64,000 bases of DNA, taken from contig DYLK01000011.1 in assembly GCA_020722065.1 (NCBI GenBank), forward strand, positions 1 through 64,000, read 5' to 3'. The position numbers were made by a program, and so were the translations under genes. This stretch comes from Melioribacter roseus. GTDB lineage: Bacteria; Bacteroidota; Ignavibacteria; Ignavibacteriales; Melioribacteraceae. The notes below the pieces were generated by a model. The model ran no database searches and had not been told where the DNA came from. It saw nothing but the letters and a program-made list of their open reading frames with translations. Positions 1 through 8,212 of this stretch are shown here, in pieces (position 1 is the first letter of the stretch; the number at the start of each line of letters is the position of its first letter).

Positions 1-27
1 AAAAATAAATTTAACAAGGAAATAGAA

Positions 28-1263
28 ATGAAAAAGATAATACTTATCACAATAATGCTTACATCCATAATATTTTCGCAAGATGTAAATTTTTCGGGAT
101 ATGTAAGAAATTACTCTGGAATGCTTTTAGGAAATGGAACAAACGATTTTGTGATTCTGCAAAATACTTTTAACCTTAATATTGAAAAAGATTTTACAAA
201 TGCTGCTTTCAAAGTAAATCCAATTTTTTATCACGATAATTCAGATAGTTTATCATTCAACTTCCGCGAAGTTTATCTCGATTTAAATTTTGATAATTTT
301 GATTTGCGTGTCGGAAAGCAACAAATTGTGTGGGGCAAAGCTGATGGGGTTTTTATAACTGATATTGTTTCTCCAAAAAATTTATTCCAATTTTTATTGC
401 CCGAGTTTGATGAAATTCGCATTGGCGTTGAAGGCGCAAAGTTTGACTATTACATCGGCGATAACACATTTGAAGCAGTTTGGTTGCCAATTTTTACTCC
501 AACTGAGTTTGCTAATCCTAATTCTGTTTGGGCTGTAAAACAAGATTTTCCGCTTACTCCAACTTTTGATTATTCAAATCAAAATGTGAAAGCATCTTTG
601 GAAAACAGTGAATTTTTTGCAAAATACTCGGCTTTAACTTCACTTATTGATTTTGAAATTATGGGCGGTTATATGTGGGATGATGACCCAACAATGTTTA
701 GCACACTTTCTCCGAATGGTTTTGGGGGAATGAATTTAGTAATTACTCCAGAATATAAACGACTTTCGCTCGCAGGCGGTAGTTTTAGCACAACAATTGG
801 TCCATTTGTATTGCGTGGCGAAGGTGCTTACTATTTTGGAAAGTACTTTAATACCTTAACTCCAAATATCGATCAAGGGACAATTAAAAAAGACTACATT
901 CATTATATGGTTGGAACTGATTTTACGATTTATGATATAAACTTAAGTGCACAATTTATTCAAAAAATAATCTTGGATTACGAAACTGTAATAAGACCAA
1001 CTCCATTATTTAATGATGAATATAGCAATATGGCAACTTTTCTCGCCCGCTATTCCATGCTTAACGAAACATTAGATATTGAACTATTTTCTTATTACGA
1101 TTTTGAATTTGACGATTCACTCATAAGACCAAGAATTTTGTATGACTATACTGATTCAATAAATCTACAATTTGGAGCTAATATTTTCACTGGCTCCGAA
1201 GGACAATTTGGTCAATACGACAAAAATGACATGATTTACGGAAAAATAATTTACAGTTTTTAA
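28..1263 (+). CDS. DUF1302-like outer-membrane beta-barrel protein
   Basis: A 411-residue protein with a Sec signal peptide (hydrophobic residues 4-17, cleavage near FSQ-D) followed by alternating polar and hydrophobic strands rich in Tyr, Phe and Asn. It ends in YGKIIYSF, the terminal aromatic residue typical of outer-membrane barrels. The stretch VGKQQIVWGKADGVF (about residues 95-109) resembles the core motif of DUF1302 proteins, which are often encoded beside RND/MMPL exporters and DUF1329 lipoproteins. No such partner is visible, but the gene starts 27 bases into the window and may end an operon beginning outside it. A Shine-Dalgarno-like AAGGAAA precedes the ATG. The barrel call is firm; the DUF1302 assignment is likely; the substrate is unknown. 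Confidence 0.7.
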   Translation: MKKIILITIMLTSIIFSQDVNFSGYVRNYSGMLLGNGTNDFVILQNTFNLNIEKDFTNAAFKVNPIFYHDNSDSLSFNFREVYLDLNFDNFDLRVGKQQIVWGKADGVFITDIVSPKNLFQFLLPEFDEIRIGVEGAKFDYYIGDNTFEAVWLPIFTPTEFANPNSVWAVKQDFPLTPTFDYSNQNVKASLENSEFFAKYSALTSLIDFEIMGGYMWDDDPTMFSTLSPNGFGGMNLVITPEYKRLSLAGGSFSTTIGPFVLRGEGAYYFGKYFNTLTPNIDQGTIKKDYIHYMVGTDFTIYDINLSAQFIQKIILDYETVIRPTPLFNDEYSNMATFLARYSMLNETLDIELFSYYDFEFDDSLIRPRILYDYTDSINLQFGANIFTGSEGQFGQYDKNDMIYGKIIYSF

Positions 1264-1275
1264 AATACATCATTT

Positions 1276-1343
1276 CGTAGCACAGATTTGCAATGTGTGT
1301 AAAAAAATGAGATTCACGAAGCACAGATTTGCAATCTGTGCTT
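1276..1343. repeat. Pair of REP-like palindromic repeats
   Basis: Two near-identical copies lie 41 bases apart in the gap between two genes. The copy at 1321-1341 is a perfect palindrome with 9-base arms GCACAGATT / AATCTGTGC around TGC. The copy at 1280-1300 has the same left arm but a decayed right arm (AATGTGTGT). Each is preceded by CGTA or CGAA. Such motifs in Bacteroidota intergenic DNA are often linked to REP-associated tyrosine transposases (family knowledge); no transposase lies in this window. They could also act as an mRNA 3'-end hairpin for the upstream gene. Confidence 0.6.
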
Positions 1344-1366
1344 GACTAAAAAAACAAAAATGTACA

Positions 1367-1810
1367 ATGAAAAAAACAAATAAAGTACTTTTGCTTCTGA
1401 TTTTCATACTATCGATGAATCATTTTACAATTGCACAAAGCAAGAAAGCAGATGCAATTATTGGGACATGGTTAATGCCCGATAATGCTGGAAAGATTAA
1501 AATTTACAAAGAAAATGACCATTTCAATGGAAAAATAATTTGGTTTAAAGAAACTGAAAAAGATGGTTCTCCATTAAAAGATAAAAATAATCCGAACGAA
1601 AACTTAAGATCACGTACAATTGTCGGAACTAATGTTATGAAAAATTTTAAATATAAAGGTAAAAATATTTGGGATGAAGGGACTTTTTATGCACCTCAAT
1701 TGGGAAAAGTTACAACTCCAACATGCAATTTAATAGACAAAAATCATTTAGAAATTGAAATTTCTCTTTGGCTTTTTTCAAAAACTATTAAACTGACAAG
1801 AATTGAATAA
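1367..1810 (+). CDS. DUF2147 family secreted protein, diverged C-terminus
   Basis: A 147-residue protein with a signal peptide (about 24 residues, ending TIAQ). The mature part starts with the DUF2147 pattern IIGTWLMPDNAGKIKIY, followed by FNGKIIWFKE, a DKNNPNENLRSR segment and VGTNVM, all in family order. The usual ending (GxIYDPxxGKxY, then a GRTxxWxR-like close) is only partly kept: GTFYAPQLGK is present but the last 35 residues drift and end in KTIKLTRIE. DUF2147 proteins are small calycin-like envelope proteins of unknown function. The gene has its own gap on each side and is probably expressed alone. Confidence 0.75.
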   Translation: MKKTNKVLLLLIFILSMNHFTIAQSKKADAIIGTWLMPDNAGKIKIYKENDHFNGKIIWFKETEKDGSPLKDKNNPNENLRSRTIVGTNVMKNFKYKGKNIWDEGTFYAPQLGKVTTPTCNLIDKNHLEIEISLWLFSKTIKLTRIE

Positions 1811-1906
1811 TTTTCTAAATAAAATAATGGTAAAGTAAAAATGATAAACAATGGAGTTGACTCATATATTTTAAAATCAAAAATTACTATTTTGCGATGG
1901 ATGTGG

Positions 1907-3283
1907 ATGAAGTTACTTATAATCATTTTTATATCTCCATTGTTGATTATTCCTCAGAATATAACTACTTCTTTAGATACAAACGAAGTAATTACAGATT
2001 CATTGACAAAATTGAATCCATCAAAAAACGAAGTTAAAAATCCTTGGTTAGCTACAACAGAAGTTATTGGTTTAAATATTTTAGTTTGGGCTAATAGTAA
2101 ATATATAACACAAAAAGATTGGGCTGATATTAGCCTTTCATCTATAAAAATCAATTTACAAAGCGGGTTTACTTGGGATAATGATAGTTTTCTTATGAAC
2201 CAATTTTTGCATCCATATCACGGTGCAAGCTATTATAACTCGGCAAGATCAAATGGTTTAAATTTTTGGGAATCAATTCCTTATTCACTTGGAGGTAGCT
2301 TGATGTGGGAATATTTTATGGAAAATGAACGGCCTTCTTATAATGATTTTATTAATACTTCAATAAGTGGAATTACTCTTGGTGAAATTTCAAATAGAAT
2401 ATCAAATTCAATAATTGATGAAAGTACATTCGGTTTAGAGAGAATTATCAGAGAAGTTTCTTCTACATTGCTAAACCCTATGAATGGCTTTAACCGACTA
2501 ATGCGAGGCGAAATGTGGAAAAACGGAGAAAAGAAAAAAAAGACTAACCTGCATTTTACATTTGCAGCCGGCACACACAACGTTTTTATAGATAAAGATA
2601 TTGATAATAATGAACAATATCTTACTCTGCGAGGTGATTTAGATTACGGAAATCCATTTGAAGTTAATAAACATAAAAATCCTTTTGATTTTTTCACAGT
2701 TCATGCTGAAGCAAATTTACGTAACGGGGATGATATTTGGGCAATTATTGCAAGTGGTGTAATTACTGATTCTAAAATAAAATTGTTTGATAATTCAAAT
2801 AATATTATTGGAATTTACAAAGAGATTGATTTTTATTTCAATGATATCTGCAAATTTTCATCAACTAGTATTTCTTCACAATTGATTAATACCACAAAAT
2901 TATCACCTAATCTAAAAATGCAAAATTATTTCGGTTTAGCAATTATAATTATGGGAGCAACTAACTCTGCGTATGCAATAGAATCAAATAAAGAATATAA
3001 TCTTGGCCCAGGAATTAATGGTAAAATTGGTGTAAACCTTCTGTTTGATGAAAATGTATCTTTCTATTTTAACTATAAAAGAAACTGGATTCATACTACA
3101 AGCGGAGCAGAAAGTGAAGAATTCATAGGTTTATTGAACTCGGGATTAAGTTACAATATATTTTCACAAAGCCATATTGGAATTGAATATTTAATTTATG
3201 AACGATATGGAGATTATAAACATTTCCCAAATACAAATAATTCAAATTCTGCTTTAAGATTTTATATAAAACAAGTGATTTAA
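1907..3283 (+). CDS. DUF3943 family outer-membrane-associated protein
   Basis: About 458 residues from the proposed start. The open frame continues upstream to an ATG at 1841, but that would put some 22 residues before a clear signal-peptide core (KLLIIIFISPLLIIP), so ATG 1907 (or 1901) is preferred; no strong Shine-Dalgarno site decides it. Residues after the signal carry the DUF3943 features in order: NPWLATTEVIGLN, HPYHGASYYNSAR, then LMWEYFMENERPSYNDFI and SGITLGEISNRIS. The rest is strand-rich and ends without a terminal Phe. The family is uncharacterised and predicted to be outer-membrane or periplasmic. It precedes an Omp85-like barrel after a 136-base gap. Confidence 0.7.
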   Translation: MKLLIIIFISPLLIIPQNITTSLDTNEVITDSLTKLNPSKNEVKNPWLATTEVIGLNILVWANSKYITQKDWADISLSSIKINLQSGFTWDNDSFLMNQFLHPYHGASYYNSARSNGLNFWESIPYSLGGSLMWEYFMENERPSYNDFINTSISGITLGEISNRISNSIIDESTFGLERIIREVSSTLLNPMNGFNRLMRGEMWKNGEKKKKTNLHFTFAAGTHNVFIDKDIDNNEQYLTLRGDLDYGNPFEVNKHKNPFDFFTVHAEANLRNGDDIWAIIASGVITDSKIKLFDNSNNIIGIYKEIDFYFNDICKFSSTSISSQLINTTKLSPNLKMQNYFGLAIIIMGATNSAYAIESNKEYNLGPGINGKIGVNLLFDENVSFYFNYKRNWIHTTSGAESEEFIGLLNSGLSYNIFSQSHIGIEYLIYERYGDYKHFPNTNNSNSALRFYIKQVI

Positions 3284-3419
3284 AAAACAACTCTATGATT
3301 AAGCAAAATAACAAATAAATATTCAATTAAAAGTATTAATTATCATAAAAATATAATTTTATGAATTGTAAAATTTTCTCGATACTATTTGAATTAATGA
3401 CAAAGGAATTTAGATTTTA

Positions 3420-4763
3420 ATGCATTACTACTTCATTCAAAAACGGTTAATAATATTAAGTTTGGCTCTTACTTTTGAAATCTTGGGTCAGAGTTATGCT
3501 GATACATTGAGTAATACTAAACCAACTATTTTCAAAGATTCACTTGTGCAAAATCAACAAAAAGTTTTAATCTCTGCTTTACCATTTGCTTTGTATAGTG
3601 AAATTTTTGGTTGGGCTACTGGCGGGTTTGTTGGAATTCAAGGATTATCCCAAGATAATATGTCACTATACGCTGGTGGATTAATAAGTACTAACGGAAC
3701 AAAGTATAGATTTGTTCAAATTAGAGAATTTTATTTGCCTTTTTATCCAAGAATTTATATTGCTCCTGACCTTCTTGGTGGATATTTTGGCGTATTAAAC
3801 GTTTATAAAGATTCTCCTTTCGAACCAGTTCCACAAGATTCTAAATATCGTGCAGGAAGCAATGAATCAGATAAAAATGATTATCTTGAAGTTAGCGGAT
3901 ATGACCAATGGTATGAACTAAAGTTCAGATACCTTCTTCCCATTGGTCATGGCAAAGATTTAGCTTTATCTTCCCCAAAATTAGAAAATGGGATTTTAAT
4001 ATCAGGTGAAATGGGCGGAACTCATTGGAACCCTTTTATTAGTGGAAGAACTTTTATTGATATAAAACCTTTTTATAGAAAACGTGTTGCCTTTGCTACT
4101 AATGGAATTGAATTTGCATTGACAAGGGAAAATACAGATTATTATGTAAATCCAACACAAGGAAACTTTCAGAAATTTGCTTTTAGAAGGGATTTTGGAT
4201 GGTTCGATACTATGGCTCCGTGGAGTGTTGTTGAAGCAGATCTAAGATGGTACTTACCGCTTTATAAAATTTTTTCTAATAAATATTCTCTGCCAAAAGT
4301 ATTGGCTTTTGATTTTTGGACAGTGAACACGCTTACGTGGGATGATTATGATATTGTCGGAACGAATTTATATGGAAATAACATAAAACAATATCATCGC
4401 CCACCACCTTATACAGGTGCTTATCTTGGTGGTAGATATAGGCTTCGTGCTTTTTACGAAGGTCGATTCAACGATAAAGCAGCAATTTATTATGGAACAG
4501 AATACAGGCAAACAATTGATTGGAATCCATTTGATTTATGGGCGGTTACTGAAAAATTAAATGTCCATTGGCTTCAATTGGCTGCATTTGCAGAAGCTGG
4601 TCGTGTTGCACCCGAATGGAACATCTCCACTTTACACACTAATATGAAATGGAGTGCAGGTGGAGGCTTAAGAATTTTTATGAACAACTTAATCTTAAGA
4701 GTTGATGGTGCTTTTAGCCAAGAAGGATTTTATACACAAATGTTTGTAGATCATGCTTTTTGA
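3420..4763 (+). CDS. Omp85-family surface antigen barrel without POTRA domains
   Basis: A 447-residue protein with an N-terminal signal sequence (to about residue 27). There is no room for POTRA repeats before the barrel. The C-terminal half holds the Omp85 (BamA/TamA, PF01103) signatures: GGRYRLRAFYEGRFND near residue 340, which corresponds to the conserved VRGF/Y loop, and WSAGGGLRIFMNNLILRVD near residue 405, the last-strand motif. It ends in FVDHAF with a terminal Phe. POTRA-less members of this superfamily occur widely in Bacteroidota, with largely unknown roles in outer-membrane protein or lipid handling. No operon partner is certain. Confidence 0.75.
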   Translation: MHYYFIQKRLIILSLALTFEILGQSYADTLSNTKPTIFKDSLVQNQQKVLISALPFALYSEIFGWATGGFVGIQGLSQDNMSLYAGGLISTNGTKYRFVQIREFYLPFYPRIYIAPDLLGGYFGVLNVYKDSPFEPVPQDSKYRAGSNESDKNDYLEVSGYDQWYELKFRYLLPIGHGKDLALSSPKLENGILISGEMGGTHWNPFISGRTFIDIKPFYRKRVAFATNGIEFALTRENTDYYVNPTQGNFQKFAFRRDFGWFDTMAPWSVVEADLRWYLPLYKIFSNKYSLPKVLAFDFWTVNTLTWDDYDIVGTNLYGNNIKQYHRPPPYTGAYLGGRYRLRAFYEGRFNDKAAIYYGTEYRQTIDWNPFDLWAVTEKLNVHWLQLAAFAEAGRVAPEWNISTLHTNMKWSAGGGLRIFMNNLILRVDGAFSQEGFYTQMFVDHAF

Positions 4764-5163
4764 TGTTATATTTAACAGTTTTAGTTATAACTTTTTAATC
4801 AACTTACTAAAATATTCTCGATATTAAATTGTTGATAAATATAACTGTTAAAATATTGATATATGTATATTGATATATGTGATATATGAAACTTTGTTGT
4901 ATTACTTTTTCTTTTTTTTTTGCCTTTAGTTCAGATTTTTTCTGAAATTTTTAATTTATAATCCAATATTAAAGTAATTTTAATATTCAAATTATCAAAT
5001 TTTAATATATTTCATTATATTTCTGACCATTTTTTAAGAATTGTAAAAATAAATACTCATTTTTCATAAATTCATAGAATTAAAAAAAATTTTTTTAAAT
5101 TAAACTTATTATAATCTAAATAACAAACTATAAACTAATTTATAACTTATCAAGGAGTTAAAA
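4764..5163. other. 400-base AT-rich intergenic region with short tandem repeat
   Basis: No plausible gene lies here. It contains two perfect head-to-tail copies of the 14-mer ATATTGATATATGT (4853-4866 and 4867-4880) plus a partial third copy (4881-4888), then a T-rich tract near 4907-4922. A TATAAT hexamer at 5110-5115 lies about 50 bases before the exbB start and could be the -10 box of the TonB operon promoter; no matching -35 was found at the usual spacing, so this is weak. The strong Shine-Dalgarno AAGGAG at 5152-5157 belongs to the following gene. Confidence 0.5.
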
Positions 5164-5970
5164 TTGAAATCAAAAAGTGGATTCAAAGGTACATTTGCAG
5201 GATTTGCAACTATTGCTATTCCTATTTTATTTGTTGTAGCCCTATCAATCTTTTTGTTTGTAATGGGTAATCCAATGAATTTCCAAGGAAACAACGTTCA
5301 TAATATGCCAAAACCTGGTAATTACCTTGGAGTAATTTACAAAGGTGGAATTATCGTTCCACTACTTATGACAATATTATTAATGGTAATAACATTTACT
5401 ATTGAACGATTTATTACTATTACAAGAGCAAAAGGAAAAGGTAGTATCGCAAATTTTGTCGTAAAAGTTTACCAAAAATTAGATGAAAACAGCATAGACA
5501 CAGCAATTGAAGAATGTGATGCTCAAAGAGGTTCAGTAGCTAACGTTATTAAAGCTGGTCTTATGAAATATAAAGAAGTAGTTCCAAACAAAGAAATGAA
5601 TAAAGAACAAAAAGTTCTTGCCATTAAACAAGAAATTGAAGAAGCAACTTCTCTTGAATTACCTGTTTTAGAACAAAACTTAGTAATTTTGGCAACAATT
5701 GCACCTTTAGCAACTCTTTTTGGTTTACTTGGAACAGTTATCGGAATGATTAGAGCTTTTGCGGCTTTAGCCACTGCTGGTGCCCCTGATGCTGTAGCTC
5801 TTGCTACTGGTATTTCTGAAGCTCTTATTAATACCGCATTTGGTATTAGCTCTTCAGCATTAGCGATTATTTTCTACAACTATTTTACAACTAAAATCGA
5901 TAAAATGACTTACAATATTGACGAAGCTGGTGTTGCTATCGTGCAAAATTTCACTTCAAAAAATAATTAA
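5164..5970 (+). CDS. exbB: MotA/TolQ/ExbB proton channel family protein
   Basis: A 268-residue inner-membrane protein that uses proton motive force with ExbD to energise TonB. It has an extra N-terminal membrane segment (about residues 12-38), a second at about 58-80, a cytoplasmic domain, and the family-defining pair of helices near the C-terminus: LATIAPLATLFGLLGTVIGMIRAF and the segment after GISEALINTAFGI. The start codon is TTG, supported by AAGGAG six bases upstream and by the absence of a closer ATG. It is the first gene of an exbB-exbD-exbD-tonB operon; 21 bases separate it from the first exbD. Confidence 0.93.
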   Translation: MKSKSGFKGTFAGFATIAIPILFVVALSIFLFVMGNPMNFQGNNVHNMPKPGNYLGVIYKGGIIVPLLMTILLMVITFTIERFITITRAKGKGSIANFVVKVYQKLDENSIDTAIEECDAQRGSVANVIKAGLMKYKEVVPNKEMNKEQKVLAIKQEIEEATSLELPVLEQNLVILATIAPLATLFGLLGTVIGMIRAFAALATAGAPDAVALATGISEALINTAFGISSSALAIIFYNYFTTKIDKMTYNIDEAGVAIVQNFTSKNN

Positions 5971-5991
5971 TTATAATAAAGGTGTAATGAA

Positions 5992-6612
5992 ATGCCGAAA
6001 GTAAAAATTCCAAGAAAAAGTACGACTATTGATATGACTGCGATGACTGACGTTGCGTTCCTTTTGTTAACTTTTTTTATGTTAACTACGCAATTCAAGT
6101 CTGATGATTCAGTTATAGTCGATACTCCGTCTTCAATTTCTGAGATAAAACTACCTGATACTGATGTTCTAAATATTACTGTAACAAAAGAAGGGAAAGT
6201 GTTTTTTAGTATTGATAATAAAAACTTTTCGAGAGAAAAACTTTTAACTAGAATGAGTGCTAAATACCCTAACTTAAATTTTACAGCTGAAGAAGAAAGA
6301 GCTTTTGTACTTTCGGGTAGTATTGGTGTCCCTTTAAATCAGTTAAAAGGATACCTTGCACTTGATGAAAGTGAACGTAAGATGTACGACCAACCTGGAA
6401 TACCAATCGATTCAACAAATAACGAATTAGGTGATTGGATTATGCAAGGTCGTTTATCAAATCCAGGGGTAAGAATTACAATCAAAGGTGACCAAGGAAG
6501 TTCGTGGTCAGTTGTCAAAAAAGTTATGGATACTCTTCAAGATAAAAATGTAAATAAATTTAATTTAATTACTGACCTTGAAGCTGATCCAAATAAATTA
6601 AAAGGATTATAA
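5992..6612 (+). CDS. exbD: ExbD/TolR biopolymer transport protein (first copy)
   Basis: A 206-residue protein with a short basic cytoplasmic N-terminus, one transmembrane helix (VAFLLLTFFMLTT, about residues 22-34) and a periplasmic domain. The membrane-entry Asp of ExbD/TolR, needed for proton translocation, is in MTDVAFLL (residue about 21). It is longer than typical ExbD (about 140 residues) because of an insertion after residue 60, as is common in Bacteroidota clusters with two ExbD paralogues. Only one base separates it from the next exbD, so translation is probably coupled. Confidence 0.93.
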   Translation: MPKVKIPRKSTTIDMTAMTDVAFLLLTFFMLTTQFKSDDSVIVDTPSSISEIKLPDTDVLNITVTKEGKVFFSIDNKNFSREKLLTRMSAKYPNLNFTAEEERAFVLSGSIGVPLNQLKGYLALDESERKMYDQPGIPIDSTNNELGDWIMQGRLSNPGVRITIKGDQGSSWSVVKKVMDTLQDKNVNKFNLITDLEADPNKLKGL

Positions 6613-6613
6613 A

Positions 6614-7141
6614 ATGGCTGAATTAGAGCAGAAACAACCCAGTGGAAAGAAAGGTAAAAAACATGGTGCGAAGAAAATGTCAACCAGACTTGACCTTACA
6701 CCAATGGTTGATTTAGGATTTCTTCTAGTTACCTTTTTTATGCTAACAACTACATTCAGTAAACCACAAACTATGGAAATTAACCTTCCTGTTAAACCTA
6801 AAGGTGAAATTACTGAAGAAGGACAAAATGCATTGAAAGCTTCTAAGGCTTTTAATATTATTATCGCTGAAGATAATAAACTATATTATTACCTTGGAAT
6901 GGCTAATGATCCTATTGAAGGTCCAATACTTACTAATTTCTCTGCCGATGGAATCAGAAAAATCTTACTCGAAAAAAATAGTTCAATAAAAGATATGGTT
7001 GTTTTAATTAAGCCAACTAATGACGCTATTTATAAAAATGTTGTAGATATTCTGGACGAGATGAATATTTCAGATATTAAACGTTATGCTTTGGTTGAAG
7101 TAGCTAAAGAAGACTTAGAATTAATTAAAAATATAAAATAA
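6614..7141 (+). CDS. exbD: ExbD/TolR biopolymer transport protein (second copy)
   Basis: A 175-residue ExbD paralogue. A Lys/Gly-rich cytoplasmic tail (residues 1-22) is followed by RLDLTPMVDLGFLLVTFFML, in which the conserved membrane Asp follows PMV. The periplasmic domain includes an IKPTNDAIYKNVVDILDEMN segment typical of the ExbD fold. It differs clearly from the upstream copy in the periplasmic part, so the two may form a hetero-oligomer with ExbB. It is followed after 12 bases by tonB. Confidence 0.93.
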   Translation: MAELEQKQPSGKKGKKHGAKKMSTRLDLTPMVDLGFLLVTFFMLTTTFSKPQTMEINLPVKPKGEITEEGQNALKASKAFNIIIAEDNKLYYYLGMANDPIEGPILTNFSADGIRKILLEKNSSIKDMVVLIKPTNDAIYKNVVDILDEMNISDIKRYALVEVAKEDLELIKNIK

Positions 7142-7153
7142 GGATTTTAAATC

Positions 7154-7945
7154 ATGACTGATAATGTGATTCTAAAAGCCGATATTGATGAATTAATATT
7201 TGCTAAAAAGAATAAAGAGTATGGTGCTTATATTCTTCGAAAACGATATAAAACTTATCTTTCTATTTCTACTTGGTTAGCTATTCTACTTGTTGTTGCT
7301 GTATCAACTGCACCAACTGTTTATCAAATGTTGAAACCTGAAATAAAAGTTTCTAAAAAACTTAAAAAAGTAATCATTACTGATTTAGCTCCACCACCTT
7401 CAATTGGAGAAGAACAGAAGATTGAACAAGTTGATGTTCCACCTCCATTGAAATCAACAATCAAATTTACTCCACCTGTTGTTAAACCTGATGATCAAGT
7501 TAAAGACGAATACGTTCCAACTGTCGATGAATTGAAAGAAGTTGATCCAGGTGTAAAAACCGAACAAGGTGTTGAAGGCGGTGTTGATTATAGTTTAATC
7601 GAAGCAGAAGAAAAAATAGTTGAAGAAGAAAAAGAAGTAGAGCCTGAATACTTTGTTGCAGTTGAAGAAATGCCTGAACCAATTGGTGGAATTGCTGGTA
7701 TTCAACAAAGAATTGAATATCCTGAAATTGCAAAAAGAGCTGGTGTACAAGGTCGTGTTTTTATCAAAGCTTTCGTTGATGAACACGGGAATGTTAATAA
7801 AGTTGAATTAATTAAAGGTATTGGTGCCGGTTGTGATGAAGCGGCTATGGATGCTGTAAGAGCTACAAAATTCAAACCTGGTAAACAACGTGGTGTTCCT
7901 GTTAAAATCCAAGTTTCTCTACCAATTCTATTCAAACTTAATTAA
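7154..7945 (+). CDS. tonB: TonB family energy transducer
   Basis: A 263-residue protein. The cytoplasmic N-terminus contains the Bacteroidota-type motif FAKKNKEYGAYILRKRY (residues 17-33), then one membrane helix (about 37-57), a Pro/Val/Glu-rich periplasmic linker (about 75-170), and a C-terminal TonB domain from YPEIAKRAGVQGRVF to the end, with the AAMDAVRATKFKPGKQRGVPVK segment seen in most TonB_C domains. It should transmit proton-motive energy from ExbBD to TonB-dependent receptors. It is the fourth gene of the exbB-exbD-exbD operon. Confidence 0.95.
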   Translation: MTDNVILKADIDELIFAKKNKEYGAYILRKRYKTYLSISTWLAILLVVAVSTAPTVYQMLKPEIKVSKKLKKVIITDLAPPPSIGEEQKIEQVDVPPPLKSTIKFTPPVVKPDDQVKDEYVPTVDELKEVDPGVKTEQGVEGGVDYSLIEAEEKIVEEEKEVEPEYFVAVEEMPEPIGGIAGIQQRIEYPEIAKRAGVQGRVFIKAFVDEHGNVNKVELIKGIGAGCDEAAMDAVRATKFKPGKQRGVPVKIQVSLPILFKLN

Positions 7946-7993
7946 CAGAATTTGTAAACTTATTTATTATTCGAAATTTATAAGACATAAAGA

Positions 7994-8212
7994 ATGATGT
8001 TCCTAAATGCAATGAAAATAATTATGGGTTTTATTTACTTGAGTTTAGGCATATATATATTATTTACCGACGATTTTTTTGAATTAGAAAAATTTCAAAA
8101 ATTAATCGTCGGTTTTTTATTCGCAACTTATGGAACTTTTAGGATTATTAGCTTTATCAAGGGGAAATATTACGAAAAAAAGGAAGATGAAAATGATGAA
8201 GATGAAATCTAA
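7994..8212 (+). CDS. Small two-helix membrane protein in the TonB cluster
   Basis: A 72-residue protein with two predicted membrane segments (about residues 6-24 and 39-55) and a charged tail ending in a run of Asp/Glu (KKEDENDEDEI). Two ATG codons lie in tandem at 7994 and 7997. It sits 48 bases after tonB, and its 3' end overlaps the start of the following lipoprotein gene by about 20 bases, which suggests a real coupled gene. I do not recognise a named family. A perfect inverted repeat followed by six T lies inside its coding sequence. Confidence 0.65.
   Translation: MMFLNAMKIIMGFIYLSLGIYILFTDDFFELEKFQKLIVGFLFATYGTFRIISFIKGKYYEKKEDENDEDEI
8066..8118 (+). terminator. Terminator-like inverted repeat inside a small gene
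   Basis: The arms ACCGACGATT (8066-8075) and AATCGTCGGT (8104-8113) are perfect complements, 10 bp, separated by 28 bases, and the second arm runs directly into six T (8113-8118). The form is that of a Rho-independent terminator, but it lies inside the 72-residue small membrane gene. It could act as an attenuator separating exbBD-tonB expression from the downstream lipoprotein and TPR genes when the small gene is poorly translated. The 28-base loop makes it weaker than a classical terminator. Confidence 0.4.

Noticed and set aside
7500-7935. Minus-strand open frames with Gln/Leu/Phe-rich products opposite tonB
   Set aside because: They are the antisense of the Pro/Glu-rich TonB linker and TonB_C domain; composition is explained by the tonB codons.
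8130-8192. Longer start of the PstS-like lipoprotein
   Set aside because: It would put 21 extra residues, read from a second frame of the small membrane gene, before the signal peptide; AAGGAAG is placed for ATG 8193 or 8196.
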